Source of the DNA: Citreicoccus inhibens | Lineage (GTDB): Bacteria; Myxococcota; Myxococcia; Myxococcales; Myxococcaceae | Direction of reading: 5' to 3' | Assembly (NCBI RefSeq): GCF_019039035.1 | Contig: NZ_JAHNZT010000033.1 | Location: forward strand, 1 to 64,000 | Length of the DNA stretch: 64,000 nucleotides | Shown here: positions 18,351 through 27,173 of the stretch, in pieces | Layout of the letters: every line of letters begins with the position of its first letter | Position numbering within the stretch: the stretch's first letter is position 1 | Position numbers and translations under genes: made by a program | Notes under the pieces: generated by a model | Databases searched by the model: none | What the model saw: the letters and a program-made list of their open reading frames with translations, nothing else | What the model was told of the DNA's origin: nothing

Positions 18351-19211
18351 ATGTTGATGAATCCGCTAGAGCTGCCGCGCCCCCTCGTGTCTGTCTCGTG
18401 GCTGGCCGAGCACCTCGGGCATCCCCAGTTGGTGGTGCTCGATGCCAGTCTGAAGCCTGCAACGGCCAGCGCGGGGGCCAGCACTGGGAACGCTTTGCAT
18501 GTGCCCGGCACGCGGCTCTTCGATTTCGACAAGCGAATCTGTGATCAGACGACCTCGCTGCCCCACATGATGCCCTCACCGGAGCTCTTTGAGCGGGAGG
18601 TCCGTGCGCTGGGCATTCGTCGTGACAGCAGGATCGTCATTTATGACCGGGTCGGGGTCTACGCGAGTCCTCGCGCCTGGTGGATGTTCAAGGCCATGGG
18701 GCACGAGCACGTGGCGGTGCTGGATGGTGGCCTGCCGGCCTGGGTCGAGGCGAAGCATCCCTGTGCGCCAGTGGGCAGCGCAACGCCCGTCGAGCCAGGC
18801 GATTTCAGCGCGGCGCCGCGACCGGGTCTGTTCTGTGATGCCGAGCAAGTGGCCGCCGCGTTGTCGGACAATGGCTACGCGGTGCTCGATGCGCGCTCGG
18901 AGGGGCGCTTCCTGGGCCGAGAGCCGGAGCCCCGAGCGGGCCTGCGCCCCGGTCATATGCCGCGTGCGCTGAATCTGCCGTTCAACGCGGTTCTGGCCAA
19001 CGGACGCATGCGCGACGCCGAGGAACTGGCCGTCCTCTTCGACGCCAAGGCGGCGCCGCAGCGGAAGCTGATTTTCAGCTGTGGCTCCGGAGTCACTGCC
19101 TGCATTCTGGCGTTGGCCGCCGTGCAGGCGGGCCGCCGCGAGCTTGCCGTCTACGATGGCTCCTGGAGCGAGTGGGGGCTTCCCTCGTCGCGGCCGGTGG
19201 TGACCGGTTAG
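18351..19211 (+). CDS. 3-Mercaptopyruvate-type sulfurtransferase (rhodanese family)
   Basis: A 286-aa protein of two rhodanese domains. The C-terminal active-site loop is CGSGVTA with the catalytic cysteine at residue 244. That loop is the signature of 3-mercaptopyruvate sulfurtransferases rather than thiosulfate sulfurtransferases (CRKGVTA). It should form a cysteine persulfide and pass sulfane sulfur to an acceptor. The start may be ATG 18351 or ATG 18357; the AAAGGG just upstream fits the second slightly better. Between a ligase and a transporter in a biosynthetic cluster it suggests that sulfur is being supplied to the product. Confidence 0.85.
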   Translation: MLMNPLELPRPLVSVSWLAEHLGHPQLVVLDASLKPATASAGASTGNALHVPGTRLFDFDKRICDQTTSLPHMMPSPELFEREVRALGIRRDSRIVIYDRVGVYASPRAWWMFKAMGHEHVAVLDGGLPAWVEAKHPCAPVGSATPVEPGDFSAAPRPGLFCDAEQVAAALSDNGYAVLDARSEGRFLGREPEPRAGLRPGHMPRALNLPFNAVLANGRMRDAEELAVLFDAKAAPQRKLIFSCGSGVTACILALAAVQAGRRELAVYDGSWSEWGLPSSRPVVTG

Positions 19212-19242
19212 CTCCCCTCCTCGACGGCGCAAGGAACTCCTC

Positions 19243-20466
19243 ATGCTGGGCTACGTCGCACAGAAGTACCGGTTCTTCGCCTCGCTCTCGACGAGTTTGA
19301 AGTCGCTGATCCTCAGCTCGTTCGTGGTGGCGTTCGGAAGCTTCATGGTCACGCCCTTCCTCGCCATCTTCCTTGAGCGCGGCGTGGGGATGGAGCTCCA
19401 TGCCATTGGGACGCTGGTCGCGGTGGCGACATTCGTCCAGTTCGGCGGCGGAGTCGTGGGTGGGGTGGTCGCCGACAGGTTTGGGCTCAAGCCCTCCATG
19501 GTGTTCGCGCTGGCCTTCCGCACGGTGGGCTTCGTGATGCTTGCCTTTGCGACGATCGTCCCCGCGGTGACCATCCCCGCCGTGCTGCTGGTGGCTGCTG
19601 GGCCGGCGGTGTATCTGCCGGCCAACAAAGCCTACATCTTGTCGAGTGTGTCTTCGGAGATGAAGCCCTTGTTCCTCTCCATCAGCAACGCCGCGCTGAA
19701 CGCGGGCATGGCGCTGGGGCCCTTGGTGGCGGCCGTGTTCATCAACGATGACCCCCGGTTGCTGCTATTCGGGGTCGCAATCTTGTTCACCTTCATCACG
19801 CTCATCCATCAAGGGTTGTTGACTCCCATCGCGCCGGCCCCCGCGCAGGCTCGTCGCGTCTCCCTGGGGAACCTGTCTGACGTTCTGAAGCGGGTCTGGC
19901 GTCCGGTGGTGTTCAACACGCTGACGTTCTTCACCTACTTCTACTTCCAGAACTTCATGGGGCTCTACGCGGCCAACGTCTCCGGGGTGAAGGTGTTTGG
20001 CTGGGTCATGCTCCTCAACTTCGTGATGATGTTCGTGCTGCAGCCGATGCTGGCCGGATTCACCGCCCGGGCGAACTATCGGCTCTTGCTGGTGGGGGCG
20101 TTCTCGATGATGAGCCTCGGCATGCTGATCATGTCACTGGGCAGCCTCCTGGGGCTGCTGTTGGGCACGGCCTTCATGACCGTCGGAGAGATCTTCCTGT
20201 TCCTGCGGGGGGACCTCGAGCTCGTCGCGCAACTGCCTGAACAGCCGGCGATTGCTTTTGGCATCCAGCGATTGACCGCGGGAGTGGGCGGCTTGCTGAG
20301 CGGCATCGCGGGCGGGTCGCTCTTCGCGCACTACAAGGCCGCCAACACGTTGGGGATGTTCTGGGTGGCGGTTGCTTCGCAGTGCGCGCTGGCCGCGCTC
20401 CTGAGCCTGGCGTTCGCTCGCGCGCCCGCTCCGGCCATGCCCGCGCTCGCGGAGCCGTCACGCTGA
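19243..20466 (+). CDS. MFS transporter
   Basis: A 407-aa membrane protein with about twelve hydrophobic segments typical of the major facilitator superfamily. A loop after the second helix, GGVVADRFGLKPSM, resembles the MFS motif A (GxxxDRxGRR). ATG 19243 has AAGGA upstream. The gene starts 31 bases after the sulfurtransferase and ends 57 bases before the PLP enzyme, so it belongs to the same transcription unit. The likely role is export of the cluster product or self-protection; import is the alternative. Confidence 0.85.
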   Translation: MLGYVAQKYRFFASLSTSLKSLILSSFVVAFGSFMVTPFLAIFLERGVGMELHAIGTLVAVATFVQFGGGVVGGVVADRFGLKPSMVFALAFRTVGFVMLAFATIVPAVTIPAVLLVAAGPAVYLPANKAYILSSVSSEMKPLFLSISNAALNAGMALGPLVAAVFINDDPRLLLFGVAILFTFITLIHQGLLTPIAPAPAQARRVSLGNLSDVLKRVWRPVVFNTLTFFTYFYFQNFMGLYAANVSGVKVFGWVMLLNFVMMFVLQPMLAGFTARANYRLLLVGAFSMMSLGMLIMSLGSLLGLLLGTAFMTVGEIFLFLRGDLELVAQLPEQPAIAFGIQRLTAGVGGLLSGIAGGSLFAHYKAANTLGMFWVAVASQCALAALLSLAFARAPAPAMPALAEPSR

Positions 20467-20523
20467 ACCACGCCGGGCCGCGTCTCGCGGTCCGCTCGGT
20501 CCGACATCTCATTGGAGCAACCC

Positions 20524-21738
20524 ATGAAGCGCGACGCGGACGACGGGGCCGAGTGCGGCGGTGCCGCGTCCCCGGCGTTGGACACCACGCTCATTCACGT
20601 GGGAAGCAATCCCGCGCAACAGCACGGGTTCGTGAATCCTCCGCTCTATCGGGGCTCCACCGTCCTGTATGGCAGCGTCCAGTCCATGGAGGAGACCGCT
20701 AGAGACCGGCTGAAGCGCACGCTGCCAGCCTACGGGCGCTTTGGCTCGCCGACGTGCCGGGCATTGGAGTCGGCGCTGGCCGAGCTGGAGGGGGGCTATG
20801 CTTCCGTGTGCACGGTCTCGGGACTGGCGGCCATCACCACGGCCATCCTGGCCTTCGTGGAGACTGGCGACCATATCCTGGTGAGTGATTCAGCCTACAT
20901 GCCCACCCGCAACTTCTGTGACTCCCTGCGGCGGTTCGGTATCGAGGCTCAGTATTATGACCCTTGTATCGGGGGGGCGATCGAGGCGCTGCTCCGGCCC
21001 AATACCCGGCTGGTGTTCCTGGAGTCGCCCGGCTCGATGACCTTCGAGGTGCAGGACATCCCGGCGATCAGCGAGGTCTGCCGGGCGCGGGGCATTGTCA
21101 CCCTGGTGGACAACACCTGGGCGACGCCCTTGTTCCTCAATCCCTTGACGCTGGGAGTGGATGTCGTCATCCATTCCGCGACCAAATACATCACGGGCCA
21201 CGCGGACAGCCTTCTGGGCGCGATTGTCTGCAACGAGGCCATCTATCCGCTCGTGCGCGCCAGTTCCATCCGCTTGGGGCAATGCGCGGGGGCCGATGAT
21301 GTCTATCTCGGCCTGCGTGGACTCAGGACGCTGACGGTCCGGCTGCGTCAGCATCAGCACCAGGCGCTGACCTTGGCGCATTGGTTGGTCGAGCGCCGGG
21401 AGGTCGCCGAGGTGCTCTATCCGGCCCTGCCGGGAGACCGCGGCCATGCGCTCTGGAAGCGGGATTTCAAGGGGGCCTCCGGGCTCTTGGGTGTCGTCTT
21501 GCAGCCCCATCATGACAAGGCATCGGTGGATGCGATGCTCAATGCCTTGCGGCTCTTCGGCCTGGGGCATAGCTGGGGCGGCTTCGAGAGTCTGATCGTC
21601 CCTGGGGATCCGTCCGCGTACCGCCTGCCTGGGCAGTGGCAGCGCAGCGGGGCGCTGCTGCGCATTCACGTAGGCCTGGAAGACATGGCCGACCTGAAGG
21701 CCGACCTGGCCGAGGGCTTCCGGCACCTGTCTCGGTAG
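20524..21738 (+). CDS. Cystathionine lyase-type PLP enzyme (MetC-like)
   Basis: A 404-aa Cys/Met-metabolism PLP-dependent enzyme. The PLP-binding lysine is K221 in HSATKYITGHADS, and the region TLVDNTWATPLFLNP and the C-terminal LRIHVGLEDMADL are typical of proteobacterial cystathionine beta-lyases. It would cleave a C-S bond (cystathionine, cysteine or a cluster intermediate), releasing a thiol, pyruvate and ammonia. ATG 20524 has GGAG nine bases upstream; a TTG at 20512 is a less likely start. Its place at the end of the radical SAM/ATP-grasp/sulfurtransferase operon argues for a pathway-specific role rather than methionine synthesis, which is an inference. Confidence 0.85.
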   Translation: MKRDADDGAECGGAASPALDTTLIHVGSNPAQQHGFVNPPLYRGSTVLYGSVQSMEETARDRLKRTLPAYGRFGSPTCRALESALAELEGGYASVCTVSGLAAITTAILAFVETGDHILVSDSAYMPTRNFCDSLRRFGIEAQYYDPCIGGAIEALLRPNTRLVFLESPGSMTFEVQDIPAISEVCRARGIVTLVDNTWATPLFLNPLTLGVDVVIHSATKYITGHADSLLGAIVCNEAIYPLVRASSIRLGQCAGADDVYLGLRGLRTLTVRLRQHQHQALTLAHWLVERREVAEVLYPALPGDRGHALWKRDFKGASGLLGVVLQPHHDKASVDAMLNALRLFGLGHSWGGFESLIVPGDPSAYRLPGQWQRSGALLRIHVGLEDMADLKADLAEGFRHLSR

Positions 21739-21744
21739 CGAGAA

Positions 21745-21762
21745 GCGCGGCGGGGGCCGCGC
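21745..21762. terminator. Shared terminator hairpin between convergent genes
   Basis: A seven-pair GC stem GCGCGGC / GCCGCGC with loop GGGG fills the 30-base gap between the PLP enzyme (plus) and the DUF5916 gene (minus). It could serve both transcripts; there is no U-run. Confidence 0.5.
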
Positions 21763-21768
21763 GTTGAC

Positions 21769-24357
21769 TCAGACCGCCCAGTAGTAGCTCCACTTGAGCA
21801 TCACGGCATCCGTGGCGGGGCCCGAGCCCAGGTTCCGCGGCAACAAGGTGGTGGGCATCCGCTCGTCGTCGAAGACCTTCAGCCCCTGCTGCGAGCGCGT
21901 ATAGACGAAGAAGAACGTCGAGCCCAATCGATACTCCCAGCGGAGCACCAGACTCAGGTTGAGTGCCGTGTCATAGAAGTCATCCGCCTGTCCCTCGGTG
22001 GGGCGCAGCGCGGCGAAGCGGATGGCCGTGCGCTCCTCATCCGAGGTCGCCTCGAAGAAGGGGCCGTAGATGCCATAGTCGGTGAAGAGCTGGGCATACC
22101 CCTGCAGGGTCAGGTTGGGACGCAGGACCCACTGCTGGCGGACGGTCATGGAGAGATAGTTGGACTGCAGGTTTCCGAGGAGGAACAGGTTGTTCCCCTG
22201 ATTCGCCACGAATCGCGGGCCGTACTCGGTGCGGTCATCCAGTATCTCGAAGCGCGTCTCCAGCGCCGGGTGGGGCCGCAGCGTGAGAATGAGATCCGCC
22301 CCCCACGCCCACGCGCCCGGGGCGGGGCCGCGGTCGTGGTACGCCGCCGCCAAGTAGCCCTGTAGCTGGGCGACCCGGTTGCTATTGGTCTTCCAGTTCA
22401 AGAGCAGGAAGTCGCTGAACTCTTTCTGCAAGGGGATGCCCGTGCCCGCCAGCTCGCGGACGTCGTAGCCGCCCACGTTCATGCCCATCTGCATGCCCAG
22501 GGTGTCGGAGCTGGGCAACTGCGCGGTGACATCCAGGGTCACTCGACTGCCGCGATTGATGAGTCGTCCATCCGTCGTCCAGGCCGTGGAGCCAATGAGA
22601 TTGACGGAGAAATCCCGCAGGGGGCCGAAGCCGTTGGGGCGCTGGTATCGCAGTTCGACACGCGGCGCCTGCTCGTTTTGAGTGCGCTGATAACCGGTGG
22701 CGTTCAGCTCCAGCGTGGGCGTGGAGAAGTCATAGCCCAGGTCCCATCGGAAACCCTCTCCACCGAACTTTCCCGCGCGCACGTAGCCGCCGTAGCCCCC
22801 ATCCCCAGGGTGCAGGAGGGTTCCATCCCGGAGGGTCCGCTCTGGTAATCCTCCCACGACGCGGCTGGCGCTCACCTGTCCGAGCAGTCCGTATGCACTG
22901 TCGGCGGTCTTCAGATCGAAGTCGGCCGCGACCCCCATTCCTCCTTGGGCCAGGCACTCCGCGGGGCGCTGCTTGCCCAGCGCGGCTTTCTCGATCGTGC
23001 ACTCCCCCACCACAGGGATGGCCGAGGCGACACTTGCGCCAATGCGAGAGTTCTCGCCCACCGAGCCGCGCACCACCGCGGCCAGGAAGTTGGTCGGAGC
23101 CTGGGGGCTGCTCGGCAGGGAGTCATTGGTTCCCAGGTGCAACGGGCGGCTGGCATGCAGACGCCACCGTCGATCGGGAACCTCATCATCTTGCGCCTGC
23201 CAGGGGCTCGTGACGAGCGCGTCCAGTACGCCCACCTCCACGCCCTTGCTGGCCGTGCCCGTCAACTTCGCCGCGCCGAAGATGGGCGTCTCCAGCCCGA
23301 TGCGCCGCGAGTAGAAGAGCGACTGGGCGGGCTGCCCCAACTCGCTGCCCACCGGCTGGAAGAGCTCCAGGCCTTGCGTGAAGAAGGGGCGCTTCTCCGG
23401 GAAGAACGTTTCGAAGGTGGTCAGATTGAGGGTGAGTTGGTCCGCTTCGACTTGGCCGAAGTCCGGGTTGAGGGTGGCGTTGAGCGCCAGGTTGCTGGTG
23501 AGCGCCGCCTTCAGGTCCAACCCCAGGTCAAGCGTTGGATCCAACCGTCGAGGTTCGGGTCGGGTGACGTCCGAGAACTGGGGCCGCAAGAGGCTGCGGG
23601 TCGCCAGGTATGGCACCATCTCCAGCGAACGCTGGGGCCTCAATCCCTCCATGCCCGTCAGATGTCCGAGCCGCGAGACGTTCGCGTTGCTCGTGCGAGG
23701 GTTGTCGACCGATTCAATCTCCTCGTTGAGTCGGGCAATCTCCCGGCGCACCGAGAAGCCCCAGGTCTGCATTGGGGCCTCGGGAAATCGCAACACGGAC
23801 AGGGGAATGGCGAACTCGGCGACCCAACCGTCGTTCACCGTGCGCGTCGCTCCGTCCCAGACGGCGTCCCAATCGGTGGTGAAGTTCCGGTCGTCGAAGA
23901 ACAGCCCATCGCCGTGGACGCCGCCCGCGCTCAAGTAGAACGAGTACGCGGTACGGTGGTCATGCGTCGAGTCAATGATGAGCTGCACCGAGTCCGTGGT
24001 GGGGAAGGTATCTCGACGCGCCAGTCGCTGGTCAATGAGCGCAGGCTGCGAGTCTCGGGCGATGACGCCGAAGTAGACGTGGTCCGAGTCATAGAGAATA
24101 CGGACCTCCGTGCGCTCGCTGGGAGCCGCCCCCGCGTTCGGGAAGCGTTGAACGAAGGCGTCGAAGACAGGCGCTTCCGCCCAGGCGGGTTCATTCAACT
24201 GCCCGTCCACCTGGATGCGCTCAGTCACGGGCGTCGCTTGGATGAACTGATTCCGGCCGGGGCCCTCCACGGCCGCGCCGGCCGCCATGGCATACAGCAG
24301 CACTGCGAACATCAGCCCGTGCTGCAGCACCTCAGCCCCCCTGTCTCTGCCACTCAT
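21769..24357 (-). CDS. DUF5916 outer-membrane-type protein with CBM9-like N-terminus
   Basis: An 862-aa exported protein. After a signal peptide (hydrophobic MFAVLLYAMAAGAA) comes a domain like family-9 carbohydrate-binding modules (IQVDGQLNEPAWAEAPVF through GWVAEFAIPLSVLRF), then the long beta-rich DUF5916 region containing NPDFGQVEADQLTLN and FFPEKRPFFTQGLE, which is predicted to form a membrane barrel. ATG 24357 was chosen because it puts the signal sequence near the N-terminus; the frame stays open 25 codons upstream. Family members accompany outer-membrane and polysaccharide functions in myxobacteria and Bacteroidetes, but none has a firm role. It converges on the radical SAM cluster and is probably independent of it. 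Confidence 0.8.
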   Translation of the reverse strand: MSGRDRGAEVLQHGLMFAVLLYAMAAGAAVEGPGRNQFIQATPVTERIQVDGQLNEPAWAEAPVFDAFVQRFPNAGAAPSERTEVRILYDSDHVYFGVIARDSQPALIDQRLARRDTFPTTDSVQLIIDSTHDHRTAYSFYLSAGGVHGDGLFFDDRNFTTDWDAVWDGATRTVNDGWVAEFAIPLSVLRFPEAPMQTWGFSVRREIARLNEEIESVDNPRTSNANVSRLGHLTGMEGLRPQRSLEMVPYLATRSLLRPQFSDVTRPEPRRLDPTLDLGLDLKAALTSNLALNATLNPDFGQVEADQLTLNLTTFETFFPEKRPFFTQGLELFQPVGSELGQPAQSLFYSRRIGLETPIFGAAKLTGTASKGVEVGVLDALVTSPWQAQDDEVPDRRWRLHASRPLHLGTNDSLPSSPQAPTNFLAAVVRGSVGENSRIGASVASAIPVVGECTIEKAALGKQRPAECLAQGGMGVAADFDLKTADSAYGLLGQVSASRVVGGLPERTLRDGTLLHPGDGGYGGYVRAGKFGGEGFRWDLGYDFSTPTLELNATGYQRTQNEQAPRVELRYQRPNGFGPLRDFSVNLIGSTAWTTDGRLINRGSRVTLDVTAQLPSSDTLGMQMGMNVGGYDVRELAGTGIPLQKEFSDFLLLNWKTNSNRVAQLQGYLAAAYHDRGPAPGAWAWGADLILTLRPHPALETRFEILDDRTEYGPRFVANQGNNLFLLGNLQSNYLSMTVRQQWVLRPNLTLQGYAQLFTDYGIYGPFFEATSDEERTAIRFAALRPTEGQADDFYDTALNLSLVLRWEYRLGSTFFFVYTRSQQGLKVFDDERMPTTLLPRNLGSGPATDAVMLKWSYYWAV

Positions 24358-24822
24358 GTCCTGGCTCCGAAGTGACGCGTGATTCCTCCGAGAGCAACTC
24401 GTGGCACGCGCGAGCAGGCCGCCTTCTTTCACAGCTTCATTCGTCTGTCATCACCTCACCGGCGCTGCTCGAGTCCTCGTTGCTTGACCGCGCTTTCATT
24501 CACCGCCGCTGATGCAGCGCTTGCCCATGCACACCCTGGTCGGCATGGGAGGGGGCTTCCGTTTCCGCGTCTCGGAGCGTGAGGGCATTGTGGATGCGCC
24601 ACATGGACTCCCAAGCACTGCTTGGAGGGGGCCGCGCGACCATGACCCTGGGTCAGCCTGGACGTCGCGGCTCGGAGGGACAGTCGTCCAGGGGCGCCGC
24701 GGTGCGCGAACACGTGGTGGGCAGGAGGGGCGCATGCCCTGGCTGGGAAGAGGTGTTTCCTCGGTGCGCCTGCGCTTGCTTTGGGTCGCGTTGTCTCGTG
24801 ATGGCGAGGTTGCCCCTGGGCT
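24358..24822. other. Intergenic stretch, no gene seen
   Basis: These 465 bases separate the start of the DUF5916 gene from the end of the AraC regulator gene. Open frames on both strands here have unnatural Arg/Pro-rich translations and no good start signals. It should hold the promoter of the DUF5916 gene; no clear motif was found. Confidence 0.5.
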
Positions 24823-25773
24823 TCAGCGGGACCGTGAATCGAGGTGCGGACCTGATGTGCTGTTCGACCGGCGGTAGCGCGCGGGGGTTGTCCCCAGGTG
24901 CTGTTTGAACGCCTTGCCGAAGGCCGCTTCGGACCGGTAGCCGATACGCTCGCCGATCTCGCCCACGTTGTCCTGACCGTGGAGTAAGTGGTTGCAGGCC
25001 AGCGTCATCCTCACGCGCGTGAGGAATTCCCACATCGTCATGGCGGCGCGTGCCTTGAAGTGCCGCGCATAGGTGGCGCGTGACATGGCGGCAAGCTCGG
25101 CCAGGGCGTCGAGGGTCCAGGCTCGTTCGGGCGTTGTGAGCATGGCCTGCACGGAGGGGCCGAGGCGTGCATCCGAGAGGAGCGTCAGCGTGCCGGGCGC
25201 TGCGTCCTGGCGCTGGCCATGGACTCGCAGCGCCAGTGTCAACAGTGCCTGGCTGAGCGACGTGACGATCGCCAGCGCCCCCGGGGCGCGTGCGCCGGCT
25301 TCCTGGCGCATGAGCTCGATGACTGCTTGCAGCGCTGGAAACGCCGCGCTCTCACGCAAGGACACATGCAGTGGGTCGGGCAGGGTTCGCACGAGCAGCG
25401 TGGTCGAACCGGGTCCGTGGACGAAGCGGCCGCAGAGCAGGTCGACTTCGGCGGCGCCTCGGCCTGTCTGACGTAGCGGCAGCATGCCGTTGTGTCCGCC
25501 ACGTGCCTTACGGTCTGGGGTGTTCGCGGTGCGCGCCGGAACTTGGAGCGTGTGTGCGTGGCCGCGCGGGAAGAGGATGAAGTCGCCTTCTCGAAGAGGG
25601 AACGTTCGGCCACCTGATTCCATCAGACAGCTTCCGGCGAGCACGAGATGGAACAGCACCTGTCCTTCTGGTGCCGCGTCGTGCGGAACCGAGAAGGGAC
25701 CTTGAAACAGGCACCTCAGGTCGAGGCTGGCCTGGGGCCGGGTGAGCTGGATGAACTGGCTGAGTGCGTCCAT
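24823..25773 (-). CDS. AraC-family transcription regulator with cupin domain
   Basis: A 316-aa regulator. The N-terminal half is cupin-like (VLAGSCLMESGGRTFPLREGDFILFPRGHAHTL, of the AraC cupin_6 type). The C-terminal 100 residues are a double helix-turn-helix: LAELAAMSRATYARHFKA and IGERIGYRSEAAFGKAFKQHLG. ATG 25773 was chosen because MDALSQF is the usual beginning of this family; earlier starts add an unrelated leader. It is divergent from the AhpD-like gene at 25890, an arrangement often seen where the regulator controls an oxidoreductase or AhpD-like neighbour. The effector is unknown. Confidence 0.85.
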   Translation of the reverse strand: MDALSQFIQLTRPQASLDLRCLFQGPFSVPHDAAPEGQVLFHLVLAGSCLMESGGRTFPLREGDFILFPRGHAHTLQVPARTANTPDRKARGGHNGMLPLRQTGRGAAEVDLLCGRFVHGPGSTTLLVRTLPDPLHVSLRESAAFPALQAVIELMRQEAGARAPGALAIVTSLSQALLTLALRVHGQRQDAAPGTLTLLSDARLGPSVQAMLTTPERAWTLDALAELAAMSRATYARHFKARAAMTMWEFLTRVRMTLACNHLLHGQDNVGEIGERIGYRSEAAFGKAFKQHLGTTPARYRRSNSTSGPHLDSRSR

Positions 25774-25889
25774 TGAGACGATCTCGCTAGAAGTTGATTG
25801 AATCGAGCATTCAACGGCTCGGACCGGTGCGCAAGAGTGCATCCAACAGCGCGGCATCAGGGCCGGCGCGGTGACACTGGGAGCACACC

Positions 25890-26225
25890 TTGTTGGACTG
25901 GGTCGAGTATCGGAAGGAGTTGCTGGGGCGTATTGGCGAGATTGGCCGAATCTCGCCGGATACCGTCAAGGGCTATCAGACCTTGTCGGGCGCCAGGATC
26001 GGGAGCCTGGATGCCAAGACGCGCGAGTTGATTGCGCTGGCCGTGGCCGTGACGGCCCGCTGCGACGGCTGCATCACCGTTCATGCCGCCGAAGCGCTCA
26101 AGCACGGCGCCACACACGAGGAGATGGCGGATGCGCTGAGCGTGGCGATCTCAGTGAATGCCGGGGCCGCGTTGGTGTACTCGGCTCGGGTGATGGATGC
26201 GGTGCAGGCACACGCGAAGACCTGA
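25890..26225 (+). CDS. Carboxymuconolactone decarboxylase/AhpD-like protein
   Basis: A 111-aa protein with the AhpD core: CDGCITVH supplies the CxxC and the following histidine, flanked by the helices LDAKTRELIALAVAVTARC and HGATHEEMADALSVAI. Such proteins are small redox enzymes (alkylhydroperoxidase-like) acting on peroxides or other electrophiles. The start is TTG at 25890, preceded by GGGAG; TTG 25893 is an equal alternative. It is transcribed away from the AraC regulator, which probably controls it, and the zinc-ribbon gene follows almost at once. Confidence 0.85.
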   Translation: MLDWVEYRKELLGRIGEIGRISPDTVKGYQTLSGARIGSLDAKTRELIALAVAVTARCDGCITVHAAEALKHGATHEEMADALSVAISVNAGAALVYSARVMDAVQAHAKT

Positions 26226-26238
26226 GCGCATTGGCGAC

Positions 26239-26616
26239 GTGCTGCCCGAGGCCCTCGATGCCCTGCGCTTCGTGGTCCGTGGAGCGCATGTCCCGGTTGA
26301 CGCGGAGCTCGCACGCGGTCTGCTTGATGCTCGCTTCGCAGAGGAACGGGCGATGGCTTGGATGGCAGCTCGGCCCCCCGCTCACGCTTGCGTGGCGGCG
26401 AACCTGCGTTACGTCGAGTGCATGATTGAGCCACGCATCGCGACTCGCGACTACACGATCCCCGAGGGTTGCCCCAGCTGCTCGGCGGACCTCGCCGTGC
26501 GTGTCTCGGTCGCTGGGCCGAGCGGAGTCTGCAAGCACTGTGGATGGCTGGGACGACCCGTCATCACTGTGACGCACCAGGGGCTGCGCGTTAGCTATGA
26601 GGGCGCGCGTGCTTGA
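26239..26616 (+). CDS. Small zinc-ribbon hypothetical protein
   Basis: A protein of about 125 aa with two CxxC pairs 18 residues apart, CPSC and CKHC, that look like a treble-clef or zinc-ribbon fold in its last third. The N-terminal half is helical (VLPEALDALRFVV, AHACVAANLRYVECMIEPR). I do not recognise a family. GTG 26239 gives a sensible N-terminus 14 bases after the AhpD-like stop; an ATG at 26197 would overlap the previous gene by 29 bases. Composition is protein-like, and the co-directional spacing suggests an operon with the AhpD-like gene. Confidence 0.55.
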   Translation: MLPEALDALRFVVRGAHVPVDAELARGLLDARFAEERAMAWMAARPPAHACVAANLRYVECMIEPRIATRDYTIPEGCPSCSADLAVRVSVAGPSGVCKHCGWLGRPVITVTHQGLRVSYEGARA

Positions 26617-26678
26617 TGGGGGCACAGGCGTGCTCGGACGGCGCCATCGTGTCGCCCGAGCACGCCTGGAGCGGCGAA

Positions 26679-26936
26679 TCAGATACAGCGAGTCTTTCCT
26701 GGGACGATGGTCGAGCAGTAGAAGATGTAGCCGCCAGGGCAGCTGGACGAAGCCGCCCCACTCGTGGCGCACATTCCGGCGGGGCATCCATCCATGTTAC
26801 AGGTCGTGGGGCCCGTTGGGAGCGTCAGAGACTGCGTGGCACCGGCGGTCTCGGGCGCCTGCGCTTCCTCGGGCGTCTGGGGACCGCACGCCGCCAAGCC
26901 CAACGACAGGCACAACGTTAGCAGCACCTTCTGCAT
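26679..26936 (-). CDS. Small Cys-rich lipoprotein
   Basis: An 85-aa lipoprotein. Its signal MQKVLLTLCLSLGLAAC has a good lipobox (LAAC); the mature part starts with a Pro/Glu/Ala-rich linker and ends in a Cys-rich domain (CNMDGCPAGMCATS, SCPGGYIFYC and a final RCI), suggesting disulfides. ATG 26936 is preceded by a strong AGGAGGT. Small disulfide-rich lipoproteins of this style are common in myxobacteria; function is unknown. Confidence 0.75.
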   Translation of the reverse strand: MQKVLLTLCLSLGLAACGPQTPEEAQAPETAGATQSLTLPTGPTTCNMDGCPAGMCATSGAASSSCPGGYIFYCSTIVPGKTRCI

Positions 26937-27173
26937 TGTGGTGACCTCCTGCGGGGAGATGCCAGTGTACACGATGCAGACGCCTGAGAGGGATAGGGCC
27001 CGTTGAAGGACGCGCTGCCCCAGTGCGGAGATTCCCTTGAGTGGAAGAAAACCCTGTCGAGTTGCTGGGGCTTGCAAGGGGCCACGGCTGTGCGCGCTGC
27101 CTGTGGAGGTGAGCGGGCTGGGCCGAATTGACTGTCTGATTCCGGACAGTCCGGGGGCGCTTCACCCGGCTTG

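Noticed and set aside
22945-24375. 476-aa plus-strand frame opposite the DUF5916 gene
   Set aside because: It is the complement of a gene with a clear signal peptide and domains; the composition is unnatural.
24496-24735. Minus-strand frame ending RVCMGKRCISGGE, considered as a small Cys peptide gene
   Set aside because: The upstream part is Arg/Pro-rich and there is no ribosome site; the ending alone is too short to judge.
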